Positions 31,571 through 39,831 of a stretch of DNA of 64,000 bases are shown here, piece by piece; position 1 is the first letter of the stretch, and each line of letters opens with the position of its first letter. The position numbers were made by a program, and so were the translations under genes. Under the pieces are notes generated by a model, which was given only the letters and a program-made list of their open reading frames with translations, had not been told where the DNA came from and ran no database searches. The stretch is from CAUSKK01 sp963533935 (lineage in GTDB: Bacteria > Pseudomonadota > Gammaproteobacteria > Cardiobacteriales > Cardiobacteriaceae): assembly GCA_963533935.1 (NCBI GenBank), contig CAUSQL010000002.1:26145-90144 (forward strand). The letters are read 5' to 3'.

Positions 31571-34500
31571 ATGGCAAAACGTACGGATCTGAAATCCATT
31601 CTGATTATTGGCGCGGGCCCCATCATCATCGGCCAGGCCTGTGAATTTGACTATTCCGGCGCCCAGGCCTGTAAAGCGCTGCGCCAGGAAGGCTACCGGG
31701 TGATTCTAGTCAATTCCAATCCGGCCACCATCATGACCGACCCGCAGATGGCCGACGCCACCTACATTGAACCCATAGGCTGGGAGACCGTGGCGAAAAT
31801 TATCGAGAAGGAGCGGCCGGACGCGATTTTGCCAACCATGGGCGGCCAGACAGCTCTGAACTGCGCCCTCGACCTGGCCAAGCACGGGGTGCTGGCCAAA
31901 TTTAAAGTGGAACTCATCGGCGCCTCGGTGGAAGCCATTCGCACCGCCGAAGACCGGGACCTATTTAAGCAAGCCATGACGGAAATCGGCCTGGAAAGCG
32001 CCCGCTCCTTCGCTGTCCATTCCCTGGAAGAGGCGCGCACGGCCCAGCAGGAGCTGGGCTTCCCCGTCATCATTCGCCCCTCCTTTACCCTCGGCGGCTC
32101 CGGCGGTGGCATTGCCTACAACCGGGCGGAATTTGAACAAATCGTTAGCCACGGCCTGGAGCTGTCGCCCACCAATGAGGTGCTACTGGAGGAAAGCCTG
32201 CTGGGCTGGAAGGAATTTGAAATGGAGGTAGTGCGCGATAAAAACGATAACGCCATCATCGTCTGTGCCATTGAGAACTTTGACCCCATGGGCGTGCACA
32301 CCGGCGATTCCATCACCGTGGCGCCGGCGCAGACCCTGACGGACAAGGAATACCAGCAGCTGCGCAACGCCTCCATTGCCATTTTGCGGAAAATCGGCGT
32401 GGAAACCGGCGGTTCCAACGTGCAATTCGCCATTAATCCGCAGAACGGCCGCCTCATCGTCATCGAAATGAACCCGCGGGTGTCGCGCTCGTCGGCGCTG
32501 GCCTCCAAGGCCACCGGCTTCCCCATCGCGTCTGTGGCGGCCCGGCTGGCGGTGGGCTACAGCCTGGACGAACTGAAGAATGAAATCACCGGCGGCCAAA
32601 CCCCCGCCTCCTTTGAACCGACCATTGACTATGTGGTTACGAAAATCCCCCGCTTCGACTTCGCCAAATTCAAGCAGACCAACAATAAGTTGAACACGCA
32701 GATGCGCTCGGTGGGCGAAGTCATGGCCATCGGTCGCACCTTTAAGGAGAGTTTAAACAAGGCGCTGCGCTCGCTGGAGAACGGCCGCTGTGGCCTGAAC
32801 CAGCCGGCGCCCGCCGACGACCTGGACAACGCCGTGGCCATTGCCACGCCGGAACGCATCTTCTACCTGGCCGAGGCCTTCCGCCAGGGCTATGACCTGG
32901 AAGCGCTCTACCAGCTCAGCGCCGTGGACCGCTGGTTCCTGGCGCAGATTGGCGAGCTGGTGCAGATGGAAGCACCGCTGCGCCGCCAGGGTCTGGCCTA
33001 TTTCCACGAGAACGGGGCGGAATTGCTGCGCTACAAGCGGGCCGGCTTTTCCGACGCCTTCATTGCCGAACTCTGTCAGGTCAGCGAAGCGGAGGTGCGC
33101 AATCTGCGCTGGCAACGGCAGCTGCACCCGGTGTACAAGCGGGTGGATTCCTGCGCCGCCGAATTTGCCAGCAGCACCGCCTATCTCTATTCCACCTACG
33201 AACAGTTCTGCGAGGCGGAGCCCAGTTCCCGGGAGAAAATCATGATTCTCGGCGGCGGCCCCAACCGCATCGGCCAGGGCATTGAATTCGATTACTGCTG
33301 CGTGCACGCGGCGCTGGCCCTCCGTGAGGCGGGCTTTGAAACCATCATGGTCAATTGCAACCCGGAAACCGTGTCCACGGATTTCGACACCGCCGACCGG
33401 CTCTACTTTGAACCGCTAACTCTGGAGGACGTGCTGGAAATCGCGCGGCTGGAGCGGCCGGCCGGGGTCATCGTCCAGTACGGCGGCCAGACGCCGCTGA
33501 AATTGGCCCGGGCTCTGGAAAAGGCCGGCGTGCCCATCGTTGGCACTTCCCCCGACGCCATCGACGAGGCGGAGGACCGGGAACGCTTCCAGCGGCTTAT
33601 CAATAAATTGGGACTGTTACAGCCGCCGAACCGTACCGCCAGTAATGTGGAAGAGGCCCTGGCCGGCGCGCGGGCCATCGGCTATCCGCTGGTGGTGCGC
33701 CCCTCCTACGTGCTCGGCGGCCGGGCCATGGACATCGTTTACAACGACGGCGACCTGGAGAACTATATGCGCGAGGCCATTCTGGTGTCGCCGGACGCGC
33801 CCATACTGCTGGACCGCTTCCTGGACGACGCCATCGAAGTGGACATTGACGTGCTCAGCGACGGGGAAGAGGTCATCGTCGGCGGTCTCATGGAGCACAT
33901 CGAAGAGGCCGGCGTCCATTCCGGCGACAGTGCCTGTTCCCTGCCCCACTACCGTCTCAGCGACGCCATTGCGGAGGAAATTAAACGGCAGGCGCGGGCG
34001 CTGGCCAAGGCTTTAAACGTGGTCGGTCTGATGAACTGCCAGTTCGCGGTGAAGGGTAAGGAAATCTACGTGCTAGAGGTGAACCCGCGGGCGTCGCGCA
34101 CGGTGCCCTTTGTGTCCAAGGCTACGGGCCGGCCGCTGGCCAAGCTGGGTGCCCTGCTGATGGTGGGCAAGACCCTGGCGGAGCTGGGGGTGCGCGAGGA
34201 GATTCAGCCGCGGCACTTTGCGGTGAAGGAGGCGGTGTTCCCCTTCGCCAAATTCGCCAATGTGGACCCAATCCTCGGGCCGGAAATGAAGTCCACCGGT
34301 GAGGTGATGGGCCTGGGCGACAGCTTTGCCGAAGCCTTCCACAAGGCCATTCGCGGCGCCGGCGAGCAGCTGCCCGAGGTGGGCCGCAAGGTGTTCATTT
34401 CCGTCAAGGACAGCGATAAGGATAAGGCGGTGGAGGTGGCGCGGCTGCTGCTGGCGAGCGGCTTTAAGCTCATCGCCACTTCCGGCACCCAGGCCTATTT

Positions 34501-34771
34501 AAGTCTGAACGGCCTGGAATGCGAGCTGGTGAACAAGGTGGCCCAGGGCCGGCCGCACATTGTGGATTTAATCATTAACGGCGACATCGCCATGATTATT
34601 AACACCACGGCGGGCAAGAAGGCCATTGAGGATTCCTATTCCATTCGCCGCGAGGCCCTGATGCACAAGGTTTTCTATCAGACCACCATCGCCGGCGGCC
34701 ACGCGGTGGCCATTGCCCTGGCCCACGAAGGGGAAGAGCGGGTGCGGTCGCTGCAGAGCCTGAATAAATAA
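31571..34771 (+). CDS. carB: carbamoyl-phosphate synthase large subunit
   Basis: CarB makes carbamoyl phosphate from bicarbonate, ATP and ammonia delivered by CarA, feeding arginine and pyrimidine synthesis. The 1066 residues are close to the 1073 of E. coli. Two homologous ATP-grasp halves are visible, each with an ILIIGAGP/IMILGGGP start and an FEVNPR-type metal site (VIEMNPRVSRSSALASKATG, VLEVNPRASRTVPFVSKATG). The C-terminal allosteric domain contains FKLIATSGTQAYL and INTTAGKKAIEDSYSIRR. carA is not adjacent: a lipoprotein gene precedes it instead. pyrC, in the same pathway, lies 27 kb away. Confidence 0.98.
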   Translation: MAKRTDLKSILIIGAGPIIIGQACEFDYSGAQACKALRQEGYRVILVNSNPATIMTDPQMADATYIEPIGWETVAKIIEKERPDAILPTMGGQTALNCALDLAKHGVLAKFKVELIGASVEAIRTAEDRDLFKQAMTEIGLESARSFAVHSLEEARTAQQELGFPVIIRPSFTLGGSGGGIAYNRAEFEQIVSHGLELSPTNEVLLEESLLGWKEFEMEVVRDKNDNAIIVCAIENFDPMGVHTGDSITVAPAQTLTDKEYQQLRNASIAILRKIGVETGGSNVQFAINPQNGRLIVIEMNPRVSRSSALASKATGFPIASVAARLAVGYSLDELKNEITGGQTPASFEPTIDYVVTKIPRFDFAKFKQTNNKLNTQMRSVGEVMAIGRTFKESLNKALRSLENGRCGLNQPAPADDLDNAVAIATPERIFYLAEAFRQGYDLEALYQLSAVDRWFLAQIGELVQMEAPLRRQGLAYFHENGAELLRYKRAGFSDAFIAELCQVSEAEVRNLRWQRQLHPVYKRVDSCAAEFASSTAYLYSTYEQFCEAEPSSREKIMILGGGPNRIGQGIEFDYCCVHAALALREAGFETIMVNCNPETVSTDFDTADRLYFEPLTLEDVLEIARLERPAGVIVQYGGQTPLKLARALEKAGVPIVGTSPDAIDEAEDRERFQRLINKLGLLQPPNRTASNVEEALAGARAIGYPLVVRPSYVLGGRAMDIVYNDGDLENYMREAILVSPDAPILLDRFLDDAIEVDIDVLSDGEEVIVGGLMEHIEEAGVHSGDSACSLPHYRLSDAIAEEIKRQARALAKALNVVGLMNCQFAVKGKEIYVLEVNPRASRTVPFVSKATGRPLAKLGALLMVGKTLAELGVREEIQPRHFAVKEAVFPFAKFANVDPILGPEMKSTGEVMGLGDSFAEAFHKAIRGAGEQLPEVGRKVFISVKDSDKDKAVEVARLLLASGFKLIATSGTQAYLSLNGLECELVNKVAQGRPHIVDLIINGDIAMIINTTAGKKAIEDSYSIRREALMHKVFYQTTIAGGHAVAIALAHEGEERVRSLQSLNK

Positions 34772-34811
34772 ATTTCAAGCTAAGCGCCGGTTTGCTTCGT
34801 CCATTAGGAAC

Positions 34812-34891
34812 GTTTACAAACAGACGGGCGCTTCCCCTGTATGTATTTAGAGCATTAATTACATACATATAAAGCGCTTAGTTGTTTGTAA
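34812..34891. repeat. palindrome-family repeat, short form with diverged right arm
   Basis: The left arm GTTTACAAACAGACGGGCGC then TTCCCCTGTATGTA is close to consensus. The right arm TACATACATATAAAGCGCTT then AGTTGTTTGTAAA has diverged, so the stem is imperfect. It starts 41 nt after the carB stop. Confidence 0.82.
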
Positions 34892-34909
34892 AAGAGGCCA
34901 TTGGGGCTT

Positions 34910-34946
34910 ATTTACAAACAACCAAGCGCTTCTCCTGTCTGTATTT
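34910..34946. repeat. half-copy of the palindrome abutting a stop codon
   Basis: A single arm ATTTACAAACAACCAAGCGC then TTCTCCTGTCTGTATTT ends directly against the stop codon (34947-34949, complement) of the next gene. It resembles the right arm of the neighbouring element more than the consensus. Confidence 0.75.
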
Positions 34947-36134
34947 CTAATAGCAGATGCTGTTGTTGGAACCCATGCGAATCATCTCGCCCATGACGAT
35001 GTTCGGAATGCGCAGCGGCTCCAGCATTTGCTTGCTGCGAATGTCCACCCGGAACAGCTGCGGCGCCTCCTCGTCAATGAGAAACAGCAGGGTCTTGCTG
35101 TCGCCGGTTACCCACATGCTGACGATTTCATAGGGGAAGCTGTAGACCTGGCGGTTCTCCGGATTGTCGAAGTCCTGCAGCATTAGCCCTTTGTCGCCGC
35201 CGAGTATCCAGGTGTGTTCCAGCCAGCCGGAACGGATAATGCGCGGCGAGAAGTCCGCCCGGAAGCGCTGCGGCTCGTCGCCGTGCTTATTGAAGTCGAA
35301 CAGGGCCACGTTGCCGGATACGTCGGCGAAGATTACCTTGCTGGTGTACAGGTCGATGTAGGGCATGATTAGCGGCTTGTAGAAGGAGCCCACCTCGTAC
35401 ATGGGGCCGGTGCTGAGCATTTTTTTCCGCTGCGGGAAATAGACCAGGCCGGTGGAACCGTCGGTGGTGTTGATGGCCAGCATGTCGTCCTCGGTGCTGG
35501 CGACGCCGGCGGCTAGGCCGGAACTGGTGTGGGCCGACAGGTCGATTTCCTCCCAGGGCTTATCCGGCGAATCCTGGCCGTGCTTGTGGAAAATGCGCGG
35601 CTTTTCCTCGTCCAAAATCCAGAAGGACTGGGAAAAGGAGCTGAACAGCAGGGCAAAGTAGGAATCCAGCTGCACCTTGCGGTTTTTCGAGTCGAAGCGC
35701 TCGGGGAAGATTTTCACCTCACCGGTCTGGTAGTTAATCATGCCCACCTGGTCCTTCAGGGCGATGGCGGCGAATTTGGTCTGCGGCACGAAGAAAATCT
35801 GGTACACCGGCGACGGCAGCTTGTAGGCCTTGGCTTCGCGCTTCTTCAAGTCGTAGAAGTGGATTTCCGCCACCTCCTGGTTGCCCACCGCCAGCATGGC
35901 GTCGTCCCGGGCCATTTCAAAGACCCGCGGGATAAAGCCGAAATTAATGGCGTCGATGTACTGGCCACTGACAATGTCGATGATGACGATGTAGTAGTTG
36001 AACTTATCGCCGATGAAGGCGTAGCGGGTGGGCTGGTAGAGGCCCTCGGCCGCCGCCGCCGTTTTAATCACCTGGCCCAGGGCGCTGCCGCCGCTGAGTA
36101 AGGCCAGGGCCGCGAGAAATTGTCTTCGGTCCAT
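34947..36134 (-). CDS. Tat-exported beta-propeller-like periplasmic protein
   Basis: Not recognised by name. From the ATG at 36134 (395 residues) the protein opens with a twin-arginine leader (DRRQFLAALALLSGGSALG). The remainder is a series of beta-rich repeats typical of WD40/YVTN-like propellers, for example YAFIGDKFNYYIVIIDIVSG, MLAVGNQEVAEIHFYDLKKR, DMLAINTTDGSTGLVYFPQR and KVIFADVSGNVALFDFNKHG. I rejected an earlier start (36179) because the Tat leader begins at 36134. It follows the PCu(A)C gene in the same direction after two hairpin structures. A role with the copper/NO genes is inference only. Confidence 0.75.
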   Translation of the reverse strand: MDRRQFLAALALLSGGSALGQVIKTAAAAEGLYQPTRYAFIGDKFNYYIVIIDIVSGQYIDAINFGFIPRVFEMARDDAMLAVGNQEVAEIHFYDLKKREAKAYKLPSPVYQIFFVPQTKFAAIALKDQVGMINYQTGEVKIFPERFDSKNRKVQLDSYFALLFSSFSQSFWILDEEKPRIFHKHGQDSPDKPWEEIDLSAHTSSGLAAGVASTEDDMLAINTTDGSTGLVYFPQRKKMLSTGPMYEVGSFYKPLIMPYIDLYTSKVIFADVSGNVALFDFNKHGDEPQRFRADFSPRIIRSGWLEHTWILGGDKGLMLQDFDNPENRQVYSFPYEIVSMWVTGDSKTLLFLIDEEAPQLFRVDIRSKQMLEPLRIPNIVMGEMIRMGSNNSICY

Positions 36135-36235
36135 AAAAATCCCCATGATTGAAGTACTGCCAGGCGCGAGGCCCGGCACCCATTAGATTTTAACCGTTTG
36201 GCACTTACTCTTCAGGGGCCCGGCGCGGCCGGAAA

Positions 36236-36326
36236 ATACATACAGGGGAAGCGCCCGGGTGTTTGTAAGGAAGCGTGAGACCGTTAGGCCAAACAGCAGC
36301 GAAAAACAACCGCCCGTCCGTCGTTA
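36236..36326. repeat. palindrome-family repeat, unpaired remnants
   Basis: An arm ATACATACAGGGGAAGCGCC then CGGGTGTTTGTAA (36236-36269) is followed by a second piece of the same orientation, ACAACCGCCCGTCCGTCGTT-AAAT (to 36326). The part between (GCGTGAGACCGTTAGG) resembles the insert module seen at 4957-5069 in reverse. It lies between the PCu(A)C and propeller genes. Confidence 0.7.
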
Positions 36327-36346
36327 AATAATTAAAAATCCGGGCC

Positions 36347-36383
36347 ATAAAAAAACCCGCCAAAATCCGTAGACTTTGGCGGG
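36347..36383 (-). terminator. terminator of the copper chaperone gene
   Basis: On the minus strand CCCGCCAAA (36383-36375) pairs with TTTGGCGGG (36364-36356), followed by a run of seven or more T. It lies 16 nt past the PCu(A)C stop. Confidence 0.9.
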
Positions 36384-36398
36384 CCTTGCTAGACCGGC

Positions 36399-37097
36399 TT
36401 AGTGGTGTTTTTTTGCCTCTTCGCCTTTGGCCTTATCGTCGTGCTTGTGACCGTCCTTGTGCTCGTGTTTGCCATCGTGCTTGTGGCCGTCCTTATGGTC
36501 ATGTTTACCATCTTTATGTTCGTGCTTGCCGTCATGGTCCTTCGGCAAATCACCCTTGGCCTTCGCCTCCTCAATGACCTGATCTACGGTCTTAACCACC
36601 GCTTCACAGGAGGCGCTGCTCTTGTCGCTGAAGTTCACCGTAATGGTGTGCTTGTCGCCGGCTTTAGGGAATTTATCCTTGGCGATTTTCATCAGCATGA
36701 GGTGGTCGCCGCCCTTCTTGAACTCGCGCTCACCCTCTTTCAGCTCCTTGTCTTTCAAAGGAACCATGGACATGACGCCGTCCTTCATTTCCATAGCGTG
36801 CAGTTCGACGGTGTCGGTGATGCTGTCAATCTTCGCCCCTTCAATTTGCACGGGCGCGCCCTTGTGGGTGAATTTCACGAAGGCACCGGTCATTTCCTTG
36901 CCGGGAATTACCTCCTGAATGACGCAATCGCTCAGGGTGGTGTTGCCGCCTTCGGCCTTGGAGTCGGTTTTGGCAGTTTCGCCAGCTTCCGCTTTGGCCG
37001 TAGCCTCAGCCTTGGCGCTGTCGGCCTTGGCCGCTTCCTGGGCAAAGCTAGCGGCAGAAGCTGCAAGCATTAGAGCTATTAATGATTTAATTTTCAT
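36399..37097 (-). CDS. PCu(A)C periplasmic copper chaperone with His-rich tail
   Basis: PCu(A)C proteins bind Cu(I) in the periplasm and deliver it to copper enzymes. From the ATG at 37097 (GAGG upstream) there are 232 residues: a signal peptide, an Ala/Lys/Glu linker (KADSAKAEATAKAEAGETAK), then the cupredoxin-like domain with the copper motif His100...Met111...His132-x-Met134 (VELHAMEMKDGVMSM, GGDHLMLMKI). Two cysteines flank it (LSDCVIQ, SASCEAV). The C-terminus is a His/Lys/Asp repeat (HDGKHEHKDGKHDHKDGHKH) with 13 histidines after residue 187, a likely second metal site. An earlier start at 37157 would precede the leader. It lies seven bases after the SCO-TlpA gene. Confidence 0.88.
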   Translation of the reverse strand: MKIKSLIALMLAASAASFAQEAAKADSAKAEATAKAEAGETAKTDSKAEGGNTTLSDCVIQEVIPGKEMTGAFVKFTHKGAPVQIEGAKIDSITDTVELHAMEMKDGVMSMVPLKDKELKEGEREFKKGGDHLMLMKIAKDKFPKAGDKHTITVNFSDKSSASCEAVVKTVDQVIEEAKAKGDLPKDHDGKHEHKDGKHDHKDGHKHDGKHEHKDGHKHDDKAKGEEAKKHH

Positions 37098-37104
37098 GGT
37101 TACC

Positions 37105-38196
37105 TCATTGTTTACTTTGAAGATTTTTCTGACATTCGGCGAATTTGGCCAGGCCATCGCCGGAATTAATTACGCCAATTTTCACCGCCACCTGCTTGCC
37201 GTCCACGAAGAGGGCCGAGAAGGGTAGGCCGACGGCGCCGAGACGCTCCAGCACGTCCTTAGCGTCGGTGCGCTGCTGGGAAAGTTTTTCCAACTTCAGC
37301 TCGGTGAACAGGTCCTTAATTTTATCCGGGCCGTCGTTGAGGTTAAGGGTTTGAATGTTCAGGTCGCCATTTTCCTTGGCAAGCCTATCCAGCAGGGGCA
37401 ATTCCTGGCGGCAGGGCGCACACCACAGGGCCCAGAGATTCAATAGTATGGGCTTGTCCGTGGCCACCTCGGGCACGTAGTCGTGAATGTGCGTAACCTT
37501 CTTACTCTCCTGGAAGCCTTCGGGCAGAGCACATTCCAGCTGGGGCCGTTCCAACGTTGCGGCCGGGCTCGGGCTAGCCTCACTGGCGGCCGCCGGAGCT
37601 TCCGCCTTCTTAGCGCCTTCCCCCTTGGGCAGTTTCTCGTTGAGGGCTTCGGTCAGTAGCCTTTCGCCGATTTGGTAATCGTAGACGTCGATGATTTCCC
37701 GCTCCGGCGAGATTAAATAGATGTAGGCGCTGTGATAAACCTCATAGACCTCGCCGCGCTTGGGATTTTCCACCTTCTTGCCGTCCTTGCGGTAGCCAAA
37801 GGTGGCGCCCAGCTGGTCGGCCAGGCCGCGAATCTGCGCCATGTCCCCGGTTAAACCAATAATGCGCGGGTCAAAGTAATTGGTGTAGGCATTGAGCCGC
37901 TTCACATCGTCATTCATGGGGTCAATGGTTACGAAGAGAAATTGAATGGCGTCGGGATTGTCAATGGCCTTAATGGTGCGGCCAAATTCATAGAGCGTCG
38001 TTGGACAAATGTCCGGGCAGGAGGTGTAACCCACTGCCATCAGCAGATATTTGCCGGGAAAACTCTTTTCGGTGATTTCCCCGTCGGGCGCAGTGAGGCT
38101 AAAGCTCAGCTTGTCCGTGGTGGGCGCCTTCACACTCTGGGCCGGCGCCGCCAGGCTGAATAAACACAATAGCCATAAACCAAATATTCTTAGCAT
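37105..38196 (-). CDS. SCO1/SenC-TlpA thioredoxin fusion protein
   Basis: A two-domain copper-metallochaperone candidate of 363 residues. After a signal/anchor (MLRIFGLWLLCLFSLAAPAQ), the SCO domain shows the copper motif Cys60-P-D-I-Cys64 (GYTSCPDICPTTLYEFG), VTIDPMNDD and His155 (VYHSAYIYLI). A Pro/Ala/Ser/Lys linker (190-220) leads to a TlpA/ResE-type thioredoxin domain with Cys259-A-P-Cys262 (LWALWCAPCRQELP) and the cis-Pro loop AVGLPFSALFVDGK. Such reductants keep SCO cysteines reduced. I chose the ATG at 38196, eight bases after GGAG, over a GTG at 38217. TATAAT at 38226-38231 (complement) suggests its own promoter. Confidence 0.88.
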   Translation of the reverse strand: MLRIFGLWLLCLFSLAAPAQSVKAPTTDKLSFSLTAPDGEITEKSFPGKYLLMAVGYTSCPDICPTTLYEFGRTIKAIDNPDAIQFLFVTIDPMNDDVKRLNAYTNYFDPRIIGLTGDMAQIRGLADQLGATFGYRKDGKKVENPKRGEVYEVYHSAYIYLISPEREIIDVYDYQIGERLLTEALNEKLPKGEGAKKAEAPAAASEASPSPAATLERPQLECALPEGFQESKKVTHIHDYVPEVATDKPILLNLWALWCAPCRQELPLLDRLAKENGDLNIQTLNLNDGPDKIKDLFTELKLEKLSQQRTDAKDVLERLGAVGLPFSALFVDGKQVAVKIGVINSGDGLAKFAECQKNLQSKQ

Positions 38197-38234
38197 TGCC
38201 ATTACTCCGTTAAGCACAGGACTTCATTATATAT

Positions 38235-38270
38235 TAACGGCGAACCCGTGGGTTCGCCGTCTCTGTTTTT
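38235..38270. terminator. hairpin between nirK and the SCO-TlpA gene
   Basis: ACGGCGAACC (38237-38246) pairs perfectly with GGTTCGCCGT (38251-38260). The T-run (TCTCTGTTTTT) is on the plus side. On the minus strand, where nirK is read, AT-rich DNA follows instead, so termination of nirK may be partial and the SCO-TlpA promoter lies immediately beyond. Confidence 0.55.
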
Positions 38271-38293
38271 CCAAATCAGCCGCTAGGCTTTTA

Positions 38294-39553
38294 TTACTTG
38301 GCTTCTTCTTTCTTCTCTTCAGATTTAGCCTCAGCCTTGTCATCGGCTTTAGCATCTTCCTTCGGAGCTGCCTTGTCATCGTCTTTCGCCTTGTCCGGAG
38401 AAGTAACTTCAGAAACCTTGGCGCCCTTAGAAGGGTGTGGTGCTTCCAATTGCTCCATCAGGTTGTTATTCCACTTGCCGTCCACCTTAACCAGCGCTAG
38501 GGCACCCAAGCTCACGCCCTCGATGAGGTTGTGGTTCAAATAGGTGTAAACGCCCGGCTGCTTGAAGGTGTACATGGCAGCACCCGCAGAACCGGCGGCA
38601 ATGTTCCAAGTTTCCAGGTCTTGGGCCGGCTTGTCAGCCAGGTTACCGCGTTCCCACACGTATTCGCCATGGCCACCTATCAGGTGCGGATAGCTGTAGC
38701 GGTTGGCTTGGGAGTGGTAGAACATGACCGTTTCACCCACTTTTGCAGTTAGGGCGTTATCGCCGGTGTAGGCGCCTTTCCGCTCGCCGAAGATAATGTG
38801 GGTTGGGGTCAGAGCGTTCATGACCTTAATATCGTCAGCGAAGCTCTGGTCGGCGCGGGCATAGCGCTTGTACTTGCCGTCCTTATCCTTAGGAATGTAG
38901 TAATCCTGTTCGCCGATGTAGTAGGCCTTGTCGTATTTCAACGGGTTGCCGTCCTTGTCCTTCAGACCGTCCTTCGGTAGTACCACTACGGCGCCGTTCA
39001 TGCCGTGAACCACGTGCCAGGGAATCATCAGGCCGCCGGGGGCGCAGTGATAAATGTGCACGCCGGGCTTAATGGCTTTCCAACGCACTTTCACTTCCTG
39101 GCCGGGCATTACGTGGGTAAGTTCGCCGGCACCTAGAGCGCCCGTGGAGGCGTGGAAGTCAATGTTGTGCACCAGCTTGTTGGACGGGTCATTCTTCAGG
39201 GTCAATTCAACGTAATCACCCTCGTGTACCACCATTAGCGGGCCCGGCACGCTGTCATTGAAGGCAAAGGCCCACATGAACACGCCCGGTTCAACTTCAA
39301 TTTCCTTCTCCTTGATGTTCATCTCGAACTGGACAACCCGAGGCTTGGCTGGCGTTTCCAGGCTGTGCTCGTGAACGAAGGGCGGCTTAACCAGATCAAC
39401 TTTAACCCGCTCCAATTTATCGAAGTCGGCGGGCACCTGCTCACCCACCTCATAGCCGGGTAGACCGCCGGTGGTGGAAGTTACCGCGTCGGCAGCAAAG
39501 CTGCTCCCCAGAGAGGCGGCGAAGATGATGCTAGCTAATAGCGTCTTTTTCAT
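38294..39553 (-). CDS. nirK: copper-containing nitrite reductase (class I type)
   Basis: NirK reduces nitrite to NO in the periplasm. The 419 residues have a signal peptide and two cupredoxin domains. Type 1 copper ligands by motif are His129, Cys170, His180 and Met185 (VHNIDFH; YHCAPGGLMIPWHVVHGM). Type 2 ligands are His134, His169 and His341 (YLNHNLIEG). Catalytic Asp132 and His290 (PHLIGGH) are present. The CAPGGxMIPWHVV form and VYYIGEQDYYIPKD-like region match the alphaproteobacterial-type class I enzymes rather than Neisseria AniA. A Lys/Glu/Ala/Asp tail of about 45 residues follows the domain. The gene leads nirK, SCO-TlpA, PCu(A)C on the minus strand, divergent from norB. Confidence 0.95.
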   Translation of the reverse strand: MKKTLLASIIFAASLGSSFAADAVTSTTGGLPGYEVGEQVPADFDKLERVKVDLVKPPFVHEHSLETPAKPRVVQFEMNIKEKEIEVEPGVFMWAFAFNDSVPGPLMVVHEGDYVELTLKNDPSNKLVHNIDFHASTGALGAGELTHVMPGQEVKVRWKAIKPGVHIYHCAPGGLMIPWHVVHGMNGAVVVLPKDGLKDKDGNPLKYDKAYYIGEQDYYIPKDKDGKYKRYARADQSFADDIKVMNALTPTHIIFGERKGAYTGDNALTAKVGETVMFYHSQANRYSYPHLIGGHGEYVWERGNLADKPAQDLETWNIAAGSAGAAMYTFKQPGVYTYLNHNLIEGVSLGALALVKVDGKWNNNLMEQLEAPHPSKGAKVSEVTSPDKAKDDDKAAPKEDAKADDKAEAKSEEKKEEAK

Positions 39554-39650
39554 AGTTACACCTATTTATTGTTGAGTGGAAAGGAGCCTTTATTTTAATG
39601 GATTTATTGCTGCCTATTTAATAAAGCTGAGCCTTCTTTATATTAATTTT

Positions 39651-39681
39651 TCTTGACGGAAATTAATTTTTTCCCGCCAAG
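39651..39681. promoter_or_regulatory. inverted repeat with FNR-like half-sites upstream of nirK
   Basis: CTTGACGGAAA (39652-39662) and TTCCCGCCAAG (39671-39681) form a 9/11 inverted repeat. Its left part TTGAC-GGAA-ATTAA (39653-39666) also matches an FNR/DNR box (TTGAT-N4-ATCAA) at 8 of 10 positions. It is about 100 bases from the nirK ATG. The match is modest and the -10/-35 elements around it are unclear. Confidence 0.3.
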
Positions 39682-39711
39682 GAAAATCCCGCCATTAATT
39701 CATAAATATAA

Positions 39712-39740
39712 ATACAACAGGGCGCTTCCCATGTATGTAA
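39712..39740. repeat. half-copy of the palindrome
   Basis: ATACAACAGGGCGCTTCCCA then TGTATGTAA is a shortened left arm lacking about six bases (GGACGG). It is alone in the divergent nirK-norB region, one of the few copies not at a gene 3' end. Confidence 0.6.
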
Positions 39741-39787
39741 GTATTAATTGGTTTTTTAATCGAATTAATTGCTGGCGGAGTAATAAT

Positions 39788-39817
39788 TTTTAAATTACGA
39801 GCCAGTAATGCTAGAAT
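39788..39817 (+). promoter_or_regulatory. tentative norB promoter
   Basis: TAGAAT (39812-39817) with a weak TTTAAA (39788-39793) 18 bases upstream could start a leader near 39824. This is the only reasonable -10 near the norB attenuator-like hairpin. Confidence 0.35.
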
Positions 39818-39831
39818 TTTGCCCGGGTAAG

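Noticed and set aside
38294..39553. assignment of the nitrite reductase to the Neisseria AniA type
   Set aside because: The copper loop CAPGGLMIPWHVVHGM and surrounding segments fit the class I alphaproteobacterial-type NirK, and no lipobox is present.
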